Counted from the first letter of the stretch, positions 27,170 through 36,813 are shown. The stretch: 64,000 bases of DNA from Methylopila sp. 73B (GCF_000526315.1 NZ_JAFV01000001.1:4156501-4220500); one strand, 5' to 3'. The notes: generated from the letters alone by a model not told the origin. Numbers and translations are program-made.

Positions 27170-28132
27170 ATGACCTGGAGCCCCTGTCCCGATCCCGTGA
27201 TCGGCGACCGCCCGTCCACCGACGCGATCGAGACCTTGATCGTGCCGCGGGCGGTCGATCTCGGCGAGATGGTGGTGCGCCGCGCGCTGCCGTCGACCAA
27301 GCGCCAGATGGTGGGACCCTTCATCTTCTTCGACCAGATGGGCCCGGCGGAGTTTCTGACCGATCAGGGCATCGACGTCCGGCCGCACCCGCACATCAAC
27401 CTCGCGACCCTGACCTATCTGTTCGAAGGCGAGATCCTCCACCGCGACAGCCTCGGCACCGAGATCGCCATTCAGCCCGGCGCGGTGAACTGGATGCGGG
27501 CCGGGCGCGGCATCGTGCATTCCGAGCGCACCAGCGAAACCCGCAAGCGGACGGGCCAGAAACTCTTCGGCATCCAGTCCTGGATGGCGCTTCCCACCGC
27601 GATCGAGGAGGCGGACCCCGCCTTCATGCACCACGGCGCGGCGGCGCTGCCGGTGATCGACGTGGAGGGCGTCGAGGCGCGGCTCATCACGGGCGCCGCC
27701 TTCGGCGAGACCTCGCCGCTCGCCGTCGCGTCGCCGACGCTCTACGCCGACGTCCGCCTCGCGTCAGGACGACGCCTGCCGATCGACGCGACCTACGAGG
27801 AGCGCGCGATCTACACCATCGCCGGCGAGATCGAGATCGCAGGCGACGCGTTCGCGCCGGGCCAGCTCCTCGTTCTGCGACCTGGCGACCCGATCACGAT
27901 CCATGCCCGCTCCGACGCGCGGTTCATGCTGTTCGGCGGCGAGCCGATGGAGGGGCCGCGCTACATCTGGTGGAACTTCGTCTCCTCGCGACTCGAGCGG
28001 ATCGAGCTCGCCAAGGAGGAGTGGGCGAAAGGCCGTTTCGACGCGGTGCCCGGCGATGAGCACGAGTTCATTCCGTTGCCGGCCTCGCTGAGCGCGCCGC
28101 AGCGCGCCACCGGCGGCGCGGACCGCGTCTGA
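27170..28132 (+). CDS. Pirin family protein
   Basis: 320 residues from the ATG at 27170, preceded by GGAGGAA at a seven-base spacing. It is a bicupin: the N-terminal cupin has RPHPHINLATLTYLFEGEIL and GRGIVHSER, which supply the three His and one Glu metal ligands of pirins; the C-terminal cupin ends in GPRYIWWNFVSSR. Bacterial pirins act as redox-responsive regulators or quercetinase-like dioxygenases. Target unknown. Confidence 0.9.
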   Translation: MTWSPCPDPVIGDRPSTDAIETLIVPRAVDLGEMVVRRALPSTKRQMVGPFIFFDQMGPAEFLTDQGIDVRPHPHINLATLTYLFEGEILHRDSLGTEIAIQPGAVNWMRAGRGIVHSERTSETRKRTGQKLFGIQSWMALPTAIEEADPAFMHHGAAALPVIDVEGVEARLITGAAFGETSPLAVASPTLYADVRLASGRRLPIDATYEERAIYTIAGEIEIAGDAFAPGQLLVLRPGDPITIHARSDARFMLFGGEPMEGPRYIWWNFVSSRLERIELAKEEWAKGRFDAVPGDEHEFIPLPASLSAPQRATGGADRV

Positions 28133-28218
28133 CCGCCTTCTTTACGGGTTTTGCCGAGCTGACTCGTTCTTCGGTCAGCGTCGCGTGCGCGGCGCTTGCG
28201 TTGACGGGAGACGAACGA

Positions 28219-29205
28219 ATGGCGGAACAGGCGATGGGGCGCGCAACGAAGGCGACCGCCCGGCGCGGCGACGTCCGCCGCACGCGCGGTATGTCCGGCT
28301 TCCTTAAGGGCGCGCACGTTCTCCCGCTGATCGCCGCTCTCGCCTGCGCCGTCGGCCCCGCCTCCGCCGTCGAGATCATGACCGCGTCCGGTCCGGTCGA
28401 CGTCGCGACGCCGCCAAAGCGCGTCGCGGTCTACGATCTGTCGGCGCTCGACACGCTGGACAGGCTCGGCGTCGTCCCCGCCGGCGTGCCGGAGAAGCTC
28501 TACGCGCCCGCGCTCGAGCCGATCGCCGCCAAGGCGGCGCATGTCGGCACCCTGTTCGAACCGGATCTCGAGGCGCTCAGCGCGTTGAAGCCGGACCTCG
28601 TCATCGTCGGCGGGCGCTCGTCTCCGCGGGCCGAGGCGACGCGCAAGTTGGCGCCGACCATCGACATGAGCATGACCGGCGCAGATCTCGTGGGGGAGGC
28701 CAAGGCGAGGCTTGCGGCCTACGGAACGCTGTTCGGCCGTGAGACGGAGGCCGCGGCGGCGAAGGTCGAGCTGGAGACCGCCGAGCAGGCCGCCCGCGCG
28801 GCGGCGCAGGGCAAGGGGACCGGGCTCATCCTGATGACGACCGGGCCGAAGATTTCGGTGTTCGGGCCGGGCACGCGCTTCGGCTGGGTGCACGAGGCGC
28901 TGGGCCTCCCGCCCGCCATCAAGGAGGTCAAGGCGGGCGTCCATGGCGAGGCCGCGTCGTTCGAGCTGATCGCGCAGGCGAACCCGGACTGGTTGATCGT
29001 CGTCGACCGCGGGGCCGCAATCGGCGCCCCGGGCGCAAGCGCCCAGGCGACGCTGGACAACGAGCTCGTCGCCGGCACGACGGCTTGGAAGAAAGGGCAG
29101 GTGATCTACCTCCCGCCGGCCGATTTCTATGTCGCGGGCGGCGGGGTGCAGGCTTTGACCCGCACGTTGAAGGCCATGACCGCCGCGTTCGACGCGGCAA
29201 AATGA
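28219..29205 (+). CDS. Siderophore ABC transporter substrate-binding protein
   Basis: 328 residues from the ATG at 28219, with GGGAG eight bases upstream; an alternative ATG at 28291 would give a neater signal peptide but has no ribosome site. After the signal (VLPLIAALACAVGPASA) comes a periplasmic binding fold of the FecB/YclQ/CeuE group: PPKRVAVYDLSALDTLDRLG, LKPDLVIVGGRSSP, WLIVVDRGAAIG and a C-terminal AGGGVQALTRTLKAM. It captures ferric-siderophore in the periplasm. First of four coupled genes, overlapping the next by ATGA. Confidence 0.9.
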   Translation: MAEQAMGRATKATARRGDVRRTRGMSGFLKGAHVLPLIAALACAVGPASAVEIMTASGPVDVATPPKRVAVYDLSALDTLDRLGVVPAGVPEKLYAPALEPIAAKAAHVGTLFEPDLEALSALKPDLVIVGGRSSPRAEATRKLAPTIDMSMTGADLVGEAKARLAAYGTLFGRETEAAAAKVELETAEQAARAAAQGKGTGLILMTTGPKISVFGPGTRFGWVHEALGLPPAIKEVKAGVHGEAASFELIAQANPDWLIVVDRGAAIGAPGASAQATLDNELVAGTTAWKKGQVIYLPPADFYVAGGGVQALTRTLKAMTAAFDAAK

Positions 29206-30176
29206 GGGCTGTCCCCCACGCGTCGCCGGCGGGTCTCGCAGGCGTCGCGCTGCTGCTGGCGCTCGCCGTCGCCAGCCTGTTCGTCGGCGCCGGGCATCTA
29301 AGCCTCGCGCGCCTGACGCAGGATCCGGCGGCCTGGACGCTGCTCGCGGCGAGCCGGCTGCCCCGGACCCTGGCCGCCATCCTCGCCGGCGCGGGCCTCG
29401 CCGTCGCAGGGCTCGTGATGCAGACGCTCGCGCGCAACCGTTTCGTCGAGCCGATGACCGCCGGCGGCGGCCAAAGCGCGGCGCTCGGCGTTCTCGCGGT
29501 CACGTTGCTCTGGCCCGCGGCCTCGCTGCCGCTGAAGATGGCCGCGGCGAGCGCGGCGGCGCTGGCGGCCTCCTCGCTGTTCGTCGAGGTCGCCCAGCGG
29601 CTGCCGCCGACCCAGCCACTGCTCGTGCCGCTGTTCGGCCTCGCCTACGGCGCCGTGCTCGGCTCCGCGCTGACCTTCCTCGCCTGGCGCACCGACCTCC
29701 TGCAGTACGTGGAGGTCTGGATCAACGGCGACTTCTCCGGCGTGCTGCGCGGGCGGTACGAGTTGCTGTGGCTGGCCGCCGCCGCGACGGGCCTCGCCTG
29801 GTGGGCGGCGGACCGGCTGACCGTGCTGTCGCTCGGCCGTGACGCGAGCGTCGGCCTCGGGCTTGACTACGCGGCGATGATGCGGCTCGGCCTCGTCATC
29901 GTCTCGGTGGTCTCCGCGATTACGGTCACCACGGTCGGCATGATCCCGTTCGTCGGCCTGGTCGCGCCGAACCTCGTCACCCGTCTCGTCGGCGATCACC
30001 TTCGGCGCGCGACGCCGTGGGCGGCGCTTGCGGGCGCAAGCCTGACGCTCGGCTGCGACGTGCTCGGACGGCTGCTGCGCCATCCCTACGAAGCGCCGGT
30101 CGGCACGGTGCTCGGCGTCGTGGGAGCGGCGGCGTTCCTGTGGCTGCTCTTCGGTCCGCGGCCGCCCCGTGCTTAA
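29202..30176 (+). CDS. Siderophore ABC permease 1 (FecCD family)
   Basis: 324 residues from the ATG at 29202, overlapping the previous stop. It has about nine to ten membrane helices of the BtuC/FecCD fold: SRLPRTLAAILAGAGLAVAG followed by LVMQTLARNRFVEPMTAGGG is the conserved N-terminal block, and GMIPFVGLVAPNLVTRLVGDHLR the coupling region. By gene order it equals YclN/CeuB. It overlaps the next permease by 8 bp. Confidence 0.9.
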   Translation: MRAVPHASPAGLAGVALLLALAVASLFVGAGHLSLARLTQDPAAWTLLAASRLPRTLAAILAGAGLAVAGLVMQTLARNRFVEPMTAGGGQSAALGVLAVTLLWPAASLPLKMAAASAAALAASSLFVEVAQRLPPTQPLLVPLFGLAYGAVLGSALTFLAWRTDLLQYVEVWINGDFSGVLRGRYELLWLAAAATGLAWWAADRLTVLSLGRDASVGLGLDYAAMMRLGLVIVSVVSAITVTTVGMIPFVGLVAPNLVTRLVGDHLRRATPWAALAGASLTLGCDVLGRLLRHPYEAPVGTVLGVVGAAAFLWLLFGPRPPRA

Positions 30177-31119
30177 GCGCGAACGGCTGGCGCTCGCCCT
30201 CCTTAGCGTGCTCGCGCTCGTCGCGACGGCGGCGTTCCTCGGCCTCAACCTGCGCGGCGATCTCGCCTTCGCGCTCGAGCTTCGGGGCGTGCGGCTGCTG
30301 GCGCTCGTTCTCGTCGCGGTCGCGGTGGCCGCCTCGACCGTGACGTTCCAGACCGTGACGGCGAACCGCATCCTGACCCCCGCGATCATGGGGCTCGACG
30401 CGCTCTACGCCTTCGGCCAGACCGCGCTGGTGTTCGGCCTCGGCGCCCATGGCTTCGCGGCGCTCGACCCGCGCCTCAAGTTCGCGGGGGAATCGGCGCT
30501 GATGCTCGGCATGGCGCTCGCGCTGTTCCTGCCGCTGCTCCGCGCGCGCATGGACGTCACGCTGATGCTGCTCAGCGGCGTCGTGCTCGGCGTGCTGTTC
30601 CGCAGTCTCTCGGCGCTGCTGATCCGCCTGGTCGATCCGACCGCCTTCGCCGCCATCCAGGGCGCGACGTTCGCGAGCTTCAACGTGGTCCGCAGCGACC
30701 TGCTCGCCATCGCAGGCGTCGTCACGGTCGTCTCCGTCGCTGCGATCTGGCGGGCGCGCCGCGCGCTCGACGTCCTGGCGCTCGGGGCCGACCCCGCCAC
30801 CGGGCTCGGCCTCGACTGGCGGCGCTCGGCGGTCGGGCTGCTCGCGCTGACCGCCCTTCTCGTCGCCGTCTCGACCGCGCTGGTGGGGCCGGTCGTGTTC
30901 CTCGGGCTGTTCGTTGTGGCGGTCGCCGAGCGCCTGGTCGACACCCGCCGCCACGCGGTGCTGCTGCCCGCGGCGGTCCTGGTGGGCGTCGTCGTTCTGG
31001 TCGGCGGACAGGCTCTGCTGCAGCACGGCCTCGGCGGGGAGGGCGCGCTGGGCATCGTGGCCGAATTCCTCGGCGGCGTCGTCTTCCTCGCCTTCCTGAT
31101 CTCGGAGGCCCGGCGATGA
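30169..31119 (+). CDS. Siderophore ABC permease 2 (FecCD family)
   Basis: 316 residues from a GTG at 30169. A second FecCD permease, less conserved at its N-terminus (AASTVTFQTVTANRILTPAI, then MGLDALYAFGQ), with GPVVFLGLFVVAVAERLVDT as the late conserved loop. The heterodimeric permease matches YclO/CeuC. Its stop overlaps the ATPase start. Confidence 0.9.
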   Translation: MLKRERLALALLSVLALVATAAFLGLNLRGDLAFALELRGVRLLALVLVAVAVAASTVTFQTVTANRILTPAIMGLDALYAFGQTALVFGLGAHGFAALDPRLKFAGESALMLGMALALFLPLLRARMDVTLMLLSGVVLGVLFRSLSALLIRLVDPTAFAAIQGATFASFNVVRSDLLAIAGVVTVVSVAAIWRARRALDVLALGADPATGLGLDWRRSAVGLLALTALLVAVSTALVGPVVFLGLFVVAVAERLVDTRRHAVLLPAAVLVGVVVLVGGQALLQHGLGGEGALGIVAEFLGGVVFLAFLISEARR

Positions 31120-31871
31120 TCCGGATCGAGAACGTCTCACTGACGCGCGGCGGCGCGCGGATTTTGCACGACGTCAGCCTGACGCTGCCGAAAGGCGGGC
31201 TGACGGCGCTGATCGGGCCGAACGGCGCGGGCAAGTCGTCGCTGCTGTCGCTGATCGCCCGGCTGCAGCCGCTCCAGACCGGGCGCATCTCGGTCGACGG
31301 CCTGCCGGTGGACGCGACCCCGGGTCGGACGCTCGCCAAGACGCTCGCCGTGCTGCGCCAGGATCCCGGCGTCGCGAGACGGCTGCGCGTCCGCGAACTG
31401 GTGGGCTTTGGCCGTTTCCCGCACAGCCGCGGACGGCTGACGCCCGAGGACGACGCGGTGGTGGCGGCGACGCTCGACCAGTTCGACCTGACGCCGCTCA
31501 AGGAGCGCTTCGTCGAGACGCTGTCCGGCGGCCAGCGCCAGCGCGCGCTGATCGCCATGACGGTGGCGCAGGCGACCGACACCCTGCTGCTGGACGAGCC
31601 TCTCAACAATCTCGACATGCGCTACGCCCGCGACCTGATGCGGCGTCTGCGGGCGCTGGCCGACGCCGGCCGCACAATCGTCGCGGTGCTCCACGACGTG
31701 AACCAGGCCGCGGCCTACGCCGACCGCATCGTCGCCCTGCGCGACGGCCGGCTGGTGGCGATGGGCGCGCCTGCGGAGATCATGACGCCCGAGACGCTGG
31801 ACGCCGTCTTCGGCTACCGCATGCGCGTCGTGGACGTCGACGGCCGACCGATGGCGCTGCACCACATGTGA
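31116..31871 (+). CDS. Siderophore ABC transporter ATPase
   Basis: 251 residues with Walker A GPNGAGKSS, signature ETLSGGQRQRALIAMTVAQ, Walker B LLLDEPLNNLDM and switch VLHDVNQAAAYADR. The DEPLNNLD variant is typical of the iron-chelate YclP/CeuD group. It completes a four-gene importer with strict overlaps. No Fur box was clearly seen upstream of the first gene. It ends 16 bp before the convergent rmlA stop. Confidence 0.92.
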   Translation: MIRIENVSLTRGGARILHDVSLTLPKGGLTALIGPNGAGKSSLLSLIARLQPLQTGRISVDGLPVDATPGRTLAKTLAVLRQDPGVARRLRVRELVGFGRFPHSRGRLTPEDDAVVAATLDQFDLTPLKERFVETLSGGQRQRALIAMTVAQATDTLLLDEPLNNLDMRYARDLMRRLRALADAGRTIVAVLHDVNQAAAYADRIVALRDGRLVAMGAPAEIMTPETLDAVFGYRMRVVDVDGRPMALHHM

Positions 31872-31887
31872 CGCCGACGGCGAGGCT

Positions 31888-32772
31888 TTAGAAGCCTTCT
31901 TCCATGCAGAGCTGCTTGAGATATCGGCCGTAGTCCGATTTCGACAGTCCGGCGGCGATCGAGGACAGGGCCTCGCCCGTGATCCAGCCCTTGCGGAACG
32001 CGATCTCCTCCGGGCACCCGGTCTGCACCCCCTGCCTCTGCTGGAGCGTCCGCACGAAGTTTCCGGCGTCGAGCAGGCTTTCGTGCGTGCCGGTGTCGAG
32101 CCAGGCGAACCCCCGGCCGAGCTTTTCCACGCTCAGCGAGCCCTCCTGCAGGTAAAGCTCGAGCAGCGACGTGATCTCCAGTTCGCCCCGGCCGGAGGGC
32201 CTGATGTCCTTCGCCTTCCGCGACGCGGTTCCGTCGAGGAAATAGAGGCCCGTGACGGCGTAGCTCGACGGCGGCGCCTGCGGCTTCTCGATGATGGCGG
32301 TCGCGGTCCCCGCGGCGTCGAACGCCACGACCCCGTAGCGTTCGGGCTCGGTGACACGGTAGGCGAAGACCGTTCCACCCCCCTGGTCGGCGCTTGCGGC
32401 CTGGAGGATCTCGGGCAGGCCGTGCCCGAAGAAGATGTTGTCGCCGAGGATCATGCAGGACGGCGCGCCCGCGAGAAAATCCTCGCAGATCAGATAGGCC
32501 TGGGCGAGCCCGTCCGGACTGTCTTGCGTGAAGAACGACAGCTCGACGCCCCACTGACGCCCGTCGCCGAGCGCCTTCCGGAACTGGTCGGCGTCGCCGG
32601 GCGTGGTGATGATCGCGATGTCCCGGATGCCGGCCAGCATCAGCACCGACAGCGGGTAGTAGATCATCGGCTTGTCGAACACGGGCATCAGCTGTTTCGA
32701 CACGCCGTGGGTTATCGGATAGAGGCGCGTGCCCGATCCGCCCGCGAGGATGATGCCTTTTCTCGTGCTCAC
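31888..32772 (-). CDS. rmlA: Glucose-1-phosphate thymidylyltransferase
   Basis: 294 residues starting at a GTG that overlaps the rmlD stop (GTGA). The nucleotidyltransferase signature GIILAGGSGTRLYPIT is near 5-20 and KPMIYYPLSVLMLAGI follows. It joins dTTP and glucose-1-phosphate to dTDP-glucose, the first step of dTDP-L-rhamnose synthesis, in the cytosol; feedback by dTDP-rhamnose is usual in the family. It is the last gene of rmlCBDA. Confidence 0.95.
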   Translation of the reverse strand: MSTRKGIILAGGSGTRLYPITHGVSKQLMPVFDKPMIYYPLSVLMLAGIRDIAIITTPGDADQFRKALGDGRQWGVELSFFTQDSPDGLAQAYLICEDFLAGAPSCMILGDNIFFGHGLPEILQAASADQGGGTVFAYRVTEPERYGVVAFDAAGTATAIIEKPQAPPSSYAVTGLYFLDGTASRKAKDIRPSGRGELEITSLLELYLQEGSLSVEKLGRGFAWLDTGTHESLLDAGNFVRTLQQRQGVQTGCPEEIAFRKGWITGEALSSIAAGLSKSDYGRYLKQLCMEEGF

Positions 32773-33626
32773 GCGTCGTCCGTTCGAAGATGGCCGACGA
32801 TCGGGCCAAGCGCGGATCGCCAGTCGGGTCGTTGTACGCCCAGATGACGCTTAATCCGGCCGCAGTCGAGGCGGGAGTTGGACGGGCGCCGCGCCGGCCG
32901 CGGACAGTCCGATGAGGGAGCGCCGACCACTTCGCACTCCATCGCGGCCGCCGCGAAGATCGCCGAGGCGAAGCCCGCCCAGCTGACGTCGGGCGCTCCC
33001 GCGAGGTGATAAAGGCCGGGGCGTGCTCCGGATTCCCGCCGCCCGGTCGCCAAATCGAGGCAGGCGCGCGCCACAGCCGAGGCGGGCGTCGGGCCGCCGA
33101 TTTGGTCGTTCACCACGCGCAGCGACGATCGGCCTTCGCCGGCCCGCAGCATGGTGCGGACGAAGTTGGCGCCGAAGCGCGAGAACACCCAGGAGGTGCG
33201 CAGGATCGCGCAACGCCCGCCATGCCGCAGGACCTGCTCCTCTCCGAGCCGCTTGCTGCGTCCGTAGGCGTTGATCGGCGCGGTGGCGTCGTCCTCGCGC
33301 CAGGGGGCCTCGCCGGCGCCGCTGAAGACGTAGTCGCTGGAGATGTGGACGAAGGCAGCGCCAAGCTCCGCGCAGGCCTCCGCCATCCGGCCGGGCGCCT
33401 CGCCGTTGACGACGCGCGCGGCGGCCTCCTGCTCTTCGGCGAGGTCGACGGCGGTCCAGGCGGCGGCGTTGATCACCGCGTCGGGCCGGGCGTCGCAAAT
33501 CAGCCGGGCGCAGGCCGCCGGATCGGTCAGGTCGGCCTCGGCCCGGCCGACGAAGCGCGCCGTGGGCGCCACCAGCGCCAGCTCGCGCGCGACCTGTCCC
33601 GTGGAGCCGAAGACGAGGAGCGTCAT
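32769..33626 (-). CDS. rmlD: dTDP-4-dehydrorhamnose reductase
   Basis: 285 residues, short-chain dehydrogenase fold with N-terminal GSTGQVARELA nucleotide loop and VINAAAWTAVDLAEEQ, the family signature. SSDYVFSG and INAYGRSKRLGE supply the catalytic Tyr and Lys (YxxxK). It makes dTDP-L-rhamnose in the last step using NAD(P)H. It lies 7 bp after rmlB. Confidence 0.94.
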   Translation of the reverse strand: MTLLVFGSTGQVARELALVAPTARFVGRAEADLTDPAACARLICDARPDAVINAAAWTAVDLAEEQEAAARVVNGEAPGRMAEACAELGAAFVHISSDYVFSGAGEAPWREDDATAPINAYGRSKRLGEEQVLRHGGRCAILRTSWVFSRFGANFVRTMLRAGEGRSSLRVVNDQIGGPTPASAVARACLDLATGRRESGARPGLYHLAGAPDVSWAGFASAIFAAAAMECEVVGAPSSDCPRPARRPSNSRLDCGRIKRHLGVQRPDWRSALGPIVGHLRTDDA

Positions 33627-33633
33627 CGCGGAC

Positions 33634-34677
33634 TCATGGCGGCGTCACGCCGAGGCCGAGCCGCGCGGCGCGTTCGTCGATCCGGCCGCGCCACCAGGCT
33701 TCGTTGTCGAGAAACCATTGCACCGTCGTTTCGAGGCCGACCTGCAGCGTCGTGCGCGGCGCCCAGCCCAGCTCGTCGCGGATGCGGGTCGCGTCGATCG
33801 CGTAGCGGAAATCGTGGCCGGGCCGGTCGGCGACGAACGCGATCTGGCGGTCGTAGGGGCTGTCCTTCGGCCGTTTCGCGTCGAGGATCGCGCAAAGCGC
33901 GCGGACGATGTCGATGTTCGTCGCTTCGGCGTCGCCGCCGACGTTGTAGCTTCGCCCGACGACTCCGCATGAGAGCGCGAGCAGCAGCGCAGCCGCATGA
34001 TCCTCCACGTAGAGCCAGTCGCGCACGTTGCGGCCGTCGCCATAGACCGGGAGGGGCCGCCCGCCGAGCGCCGCGAGGATCGTCAGCGGGATCAGCTTCT
34101 CGGGGAACTGGAACGGGCCGTAGTTGTTCGAGCAGTTCGTGAGGACGACCGGCAGGCCGTAGGTCGCATGCCACGCCCGCGCCAGATGATCCGACGCCGC
34201 CTTCGAGGCCGCGTAGGGGCTGTTCGGCGCATAGGGCAAGGCTTCGGTGAACTTGCCGTCGGCGTCGAGCGCGCCGAACACCTCGTCCGTCGAGACATGC
34301 AGAAAGCGGAAGCGCGCGGGCGAGCCCGCGTCGAGCCAGAAGACGCGCGCCGCCTCGAGCAGGTTCAGCGTGCCGACGACGTTGGTCTCGACGAAGACGC
34401 GAGGCGCGTCGATCGAGCGGTCGACGTGGGTCTCGGCGGCGAGATGGATCACGCCGTCCGGCCGGTAGTCGTGGAACAGCGCGCGCATCGCCTCGGCGTC
34501 CCGGATATCGGCGTGCGCGAAGCGATGCCGGGCCGAACCCGAAACCTCGGCGACGTTCGCGAGCGACGAGGCGTAGCTCAGCGCGTCGATGTTGAGGACG
34601 TCATGGCCCTCGCGGATGGCGAGGCGCACGACGGCCGATCCGATGAACCCCGCGCCGCCGGTCACGATCAGGCGCAT
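33634..34677 (-). CDS. rmlB: dTDP-glucose 4,6-dehydratase
   Basis: 347 residues, extended SDR. The NAD loop is TGGAGFIGSAVVR; HLAAETHVDRSID, STDEVFGAL (catalytic Thr-Asp-Glu) and SPYAASKAASDHL (YxxxK) are all present, as is the C-terminal NCSNNYGPFQFPEKLIPL. It converts dTDP-glucose to the 4-keto-6-deoxy sugar. Confidence 0.95.
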   Translation of the reverse strand: MRLIVTGGAGFIGSAVVRLAIREGHDVLNIDALSYASSLANVAEVSGSARHRFAHADIRDAEAMRALFHDYRPDGVIHLAAETHVDRSIDAPRVFVETNVVGTLNLLEAARVFWLDAGSPARFRFLHVSTDEVFGALDADGKFTEALPYAPNSPYAASKAASDHLARAWHATYGLPVVLTNCSNNYGPFQFPEKLIPLTILAALGGRPLPVYGDGRNVRDWLYVEDHAAALLLALSCGVVGRSYNVGGDAEATNIDIVRALCAILDAKRPKDSPYDRQIAFVADRPGHDFRYAIDATRIRDELGWAPRTTLQVGLETTVQWFLDNEAWWRGRIDERAARLGLGVTPP

Positions 34678-34687
34678 GGGCCGCTCC

Positions 34688-35242
34688 TCATGCGAACGGC
34701 GAGACGAAGGCGGCGAGGGGCTGCGCCTCGGCGTCGCGGGCCGAGGTGAGCGGCGCGACCCCGGCCGGCGCTGGCCAGTCCACGCCGCAGCTGTCCCAGC
34801 GGACGGCGCCCTGCGCGTCCGGAGCGTAGTCCGCGGTGCACTTGTAGAGCGCCTCAGTATCGTCCTCGAGCGTCAGCAGTCCGTGGAGGAAGCCCTCGGG
34901 GATGTAGAGCTGCAGCCCGTTGTCCGCGCTGAGCTCGAGGCCGAACGACCGCCCGTAGGTCGCGCTGCTCGTCCGGACGTCCACCGCGACGTCGAAGAAC
35001 CGTCCCCGCCCGCAGCGCACGAGCTTGCCCTGGCCGTGCGGCGGCGCCTGGTAGTGCATCCCGCGGAGGGTCCAGCGGCGCGTCGACAGCGAGCGGTTGT
35101 CCTGGACGAACTCCGGAAGCTCGAGGCCCGCGTCGGTGAGCCGACGCTTGCTCCACGTTTCCGAGAGCACGCCCCGGTCGTCCCGGAACTGGGGCGGAGC
35201 GATGATGAGCAGGCCCGCGATGTCGGTTCGCTCGACGCGCAT
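34688..35242 (-). CDS. rmlC: dTDP-4-dehydrorhamnose 3,5-epimerase
   Basis: 184 residues from the ATG at 35242 (MRVERTDIAGLL), the usual start of the family; an ATG at 35254 is also possible. The cupin core holds WSKRRLTDAGLELPEFVQDN, then LRGMHYQAPPHGQGKLVRC with the active-site His, and DNGLQLYIPEGFLHGLLTL. The family's EAT..Y segment appears as TEALYKCTADYAP. It is the first gene of the rmlCBDA run, which together supply rhamnose for surface polysaccharide. Confidence 0.93.
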   Translation of the reverse strand: MRVERTDIAGLLIIAPPQFRDDRGVLSETWSKRRLTDAGLELPEFVQDNRSLSTRRWTLRGMHYQAPPHGQGKLVRCGRGRFFDVAVDVRTSSATYGRSFGLELSADNGLQLYIPEGFLHGLLTLEDDTEALYKCTADYAPDAQGAVRWDSCGVDWPAPAGVAPLTSARDAEAQPLAAFVSPFA

Positions 35243-35320
35243 GCGCCCCTTCATGGCTCCAGTGCGGCCCACTCCGGGGGATATTCGCGTGAATCCCCCC
35301 GCCGTCGAGATTTCTAACAA

Positions 35321-36364
35321 TCAGGCCGGGCTGGGGGAAAGCCCCGCCAGGCGCGCCTCCTTGAAGGAGATCAGCTTGCGGGCGGTCTCGTCCCACAGCG
35401 CGAGCGGCACGCACTTCAGGCTCTCAGTGAACGTCAGCCGTCCCACGGCGCGCAGCTCGGGGAAGTCGCGGAGCACTTCCGGCAGGCGGTAGTAGGGGAT
35501 GCGGCTCGACACGTGATGGACGTGGTGGATGCCGATGTTCGCCGTCAGCCATTGGAACGGCGCGGGAAGATCATAGTGCGAGCTGCCGTGCAGCGCGGCT
35601 TCCGAGGCGTTCCATTCGTCGCCTTCGCGCCAGTGCGTCTCCTCGAACTGGTGCTGGACGAAGAACAGCCACACGCCGGCGGAGGCGGCGAGCGCGACCA
35701 CCGGCAGCTGGATGAGGAAGAACGAGCTGGCCCCGACGGCCCAGATCATCAGGCCCGCGATCAGCGCGATGACGGCGTTGGTCGCCATGGTGCTGAGCCA
35801 GAGCGTCCGTCCCTTGCGCATGAAGCCGACGGGCAGGCGGCCCTGCAGGATGAAGACGTACGAAGGGCCGAAGCCGAACATCACCAGCGGGTTGCGGTAG
35901 AGGCGGTACCGCAGCCGGCCCCAGGGCGAGCGCGCCCGGTATTCGGCGACCGTCAGCGTGTCGATGTCGCCGACGCCGCGGTGGTCCAGGTTGCCGGAGG
36001 TCGCGTGGTGCACGGCGTGGCTGCGCCGCCAGTAGTCGTAGTCGGTGAGGGTGAACACGCCGATCACGCGGCCGACCCAGTCGTTGGCGGAGCGGCGCGG
36101 GAAGAACGAGCCGTGGCCGCAGTCGTGCTGGATCATGAACAGCCGCACGAGGAAGCCGGCGGCGGGCGCAATCAGCAGCAGGTAGAGCCACACCAGGCCC
36201 TGGTTCAACGCGACCGCCATGGCCGCCCAGGTTCCCGCGAACAACGCGACCGTCAGGCCGATTTCATAGACGCTGCGAGCGGTGCTCGGCTCGTGGTAGG
36301 CGCGCAGTTTCCCGCGCAGCTGGTTCGCGTCCAGGGAGGCCGTTCGGCTGTCGTCCGGCGCCAT
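35321..36364 (-). CDS. Fatty acid desaturase
   Basis: 347 residues from the ATG at 36364 (MAPDDSR); longer readings are unconserved. An integral-membrane di-iron desaturase with the three histidine boxes HDCGH (in MIQHDCGHGSFFP), HAVHH (in RRSHAVHHATSG) and HHVHH (in IGIHHVHHVSS), and about four helices. It introduces a double bond into membrane acyl chains or a related lipid, using reduced ferredoxin or cytochrome. Box spacing resembles the omega-3/DesA-like bacterial group. It stands alone, upstream of rmlC on the same strand but separated by 78 bp. Confidence 0.92.
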   Translation of the reverse strand: MAPDDSRTASLDANQLRGKLRAYHEPSTARSVYEIGLTVALFAGTWAAMAVALNQGLVWLYLLLIAPAAGFLVRLFMIQHDCGHGSFFPRRSANDWVGRVIGVFTLTDYDYWRRSHAVHHATSGNLDHRGVGDIDTLTVAEYRARSPWGRLRYRLYRNPLVMFGFGPSYVFILQGRLPVGFMRKGRTLWLSTMATNAVIALIAGLMIWAVGASSFFLIQLPVVALAASAGVWLFFVQHQFEETHWREGDEWNASEAALHGSSHYDLPAPFQWLTANIGIHHVHHVSSRIPYYRLPEVLRDFPELRAVGRLTFTESLKCVPLALWDETARKLISFKEARLAGLSPSPA

Positions 36365-36537
36365 GGCGCGTCGCTTTCTGCTGCGGCGGTGAGGCTGCCA
36401 GCTGTGGAGAGTTCGGAGATCGATCACGGCAAGTCGTATGCGACGCGCCGCCCCGCAAGCCCGCGGGGAGCCCCCGCATATCCTGCGCGGCCGCGGACAT
36501 CCATCATTTCGTGCGCTAGACGGCGGCCCAAGAGGCG

Positions 36538-36813
36538 TCACCCATCGCGCGGGTCGGCGAAATCCTGCACGGTCGCAACCTCGAGTTCGGCCAGGAGCCA
36601 GTGCGCGAACAGACGGACCGGCCGCGGCTGCCGGCTCGCCTGCGGAAACACAAGATGGTGTCCGACATAGCGAACGTCGAGGGCGCGGCCGGCGAGCGGC
36701 GCGACCAGCCGACCGGCCTTCAGTTCGCGTTCCGCGAGACGCGTCGATTCCAGCGCCACGCCGAGGCCTTCGACCGCCGCCGCGATGGCGAGGAAGCTGC
36801 GGTCGAACCGCAT
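36538..36813 (-). pseudogene. LysR-type regulator fragment (C-terminal effector domain)
   Basis: The 91 residues DRSFLAIAAAVEGLGVALES, then RLAERELKAGRLVAPLAG and FPQASRQPRPVRLFAHWLLAEL, match the last third of a GcvA-like LysR protein (the S.AIEAALAGQGVAL...L..GRLV.PF pattern). The helix-turn-helix and first lobe are missing. An ATG with AGGAGA upstream is present by chance or could express a solitary domain. I read it as a gene remnant. Confidence 0.65.

Noticed and set aside
28158..28179. GCTGAC/GTCAGC hairpin after the pirin gene
   Set aside because: Six base pairs with a ten-base loop and no T run; too weak to call a terminator.
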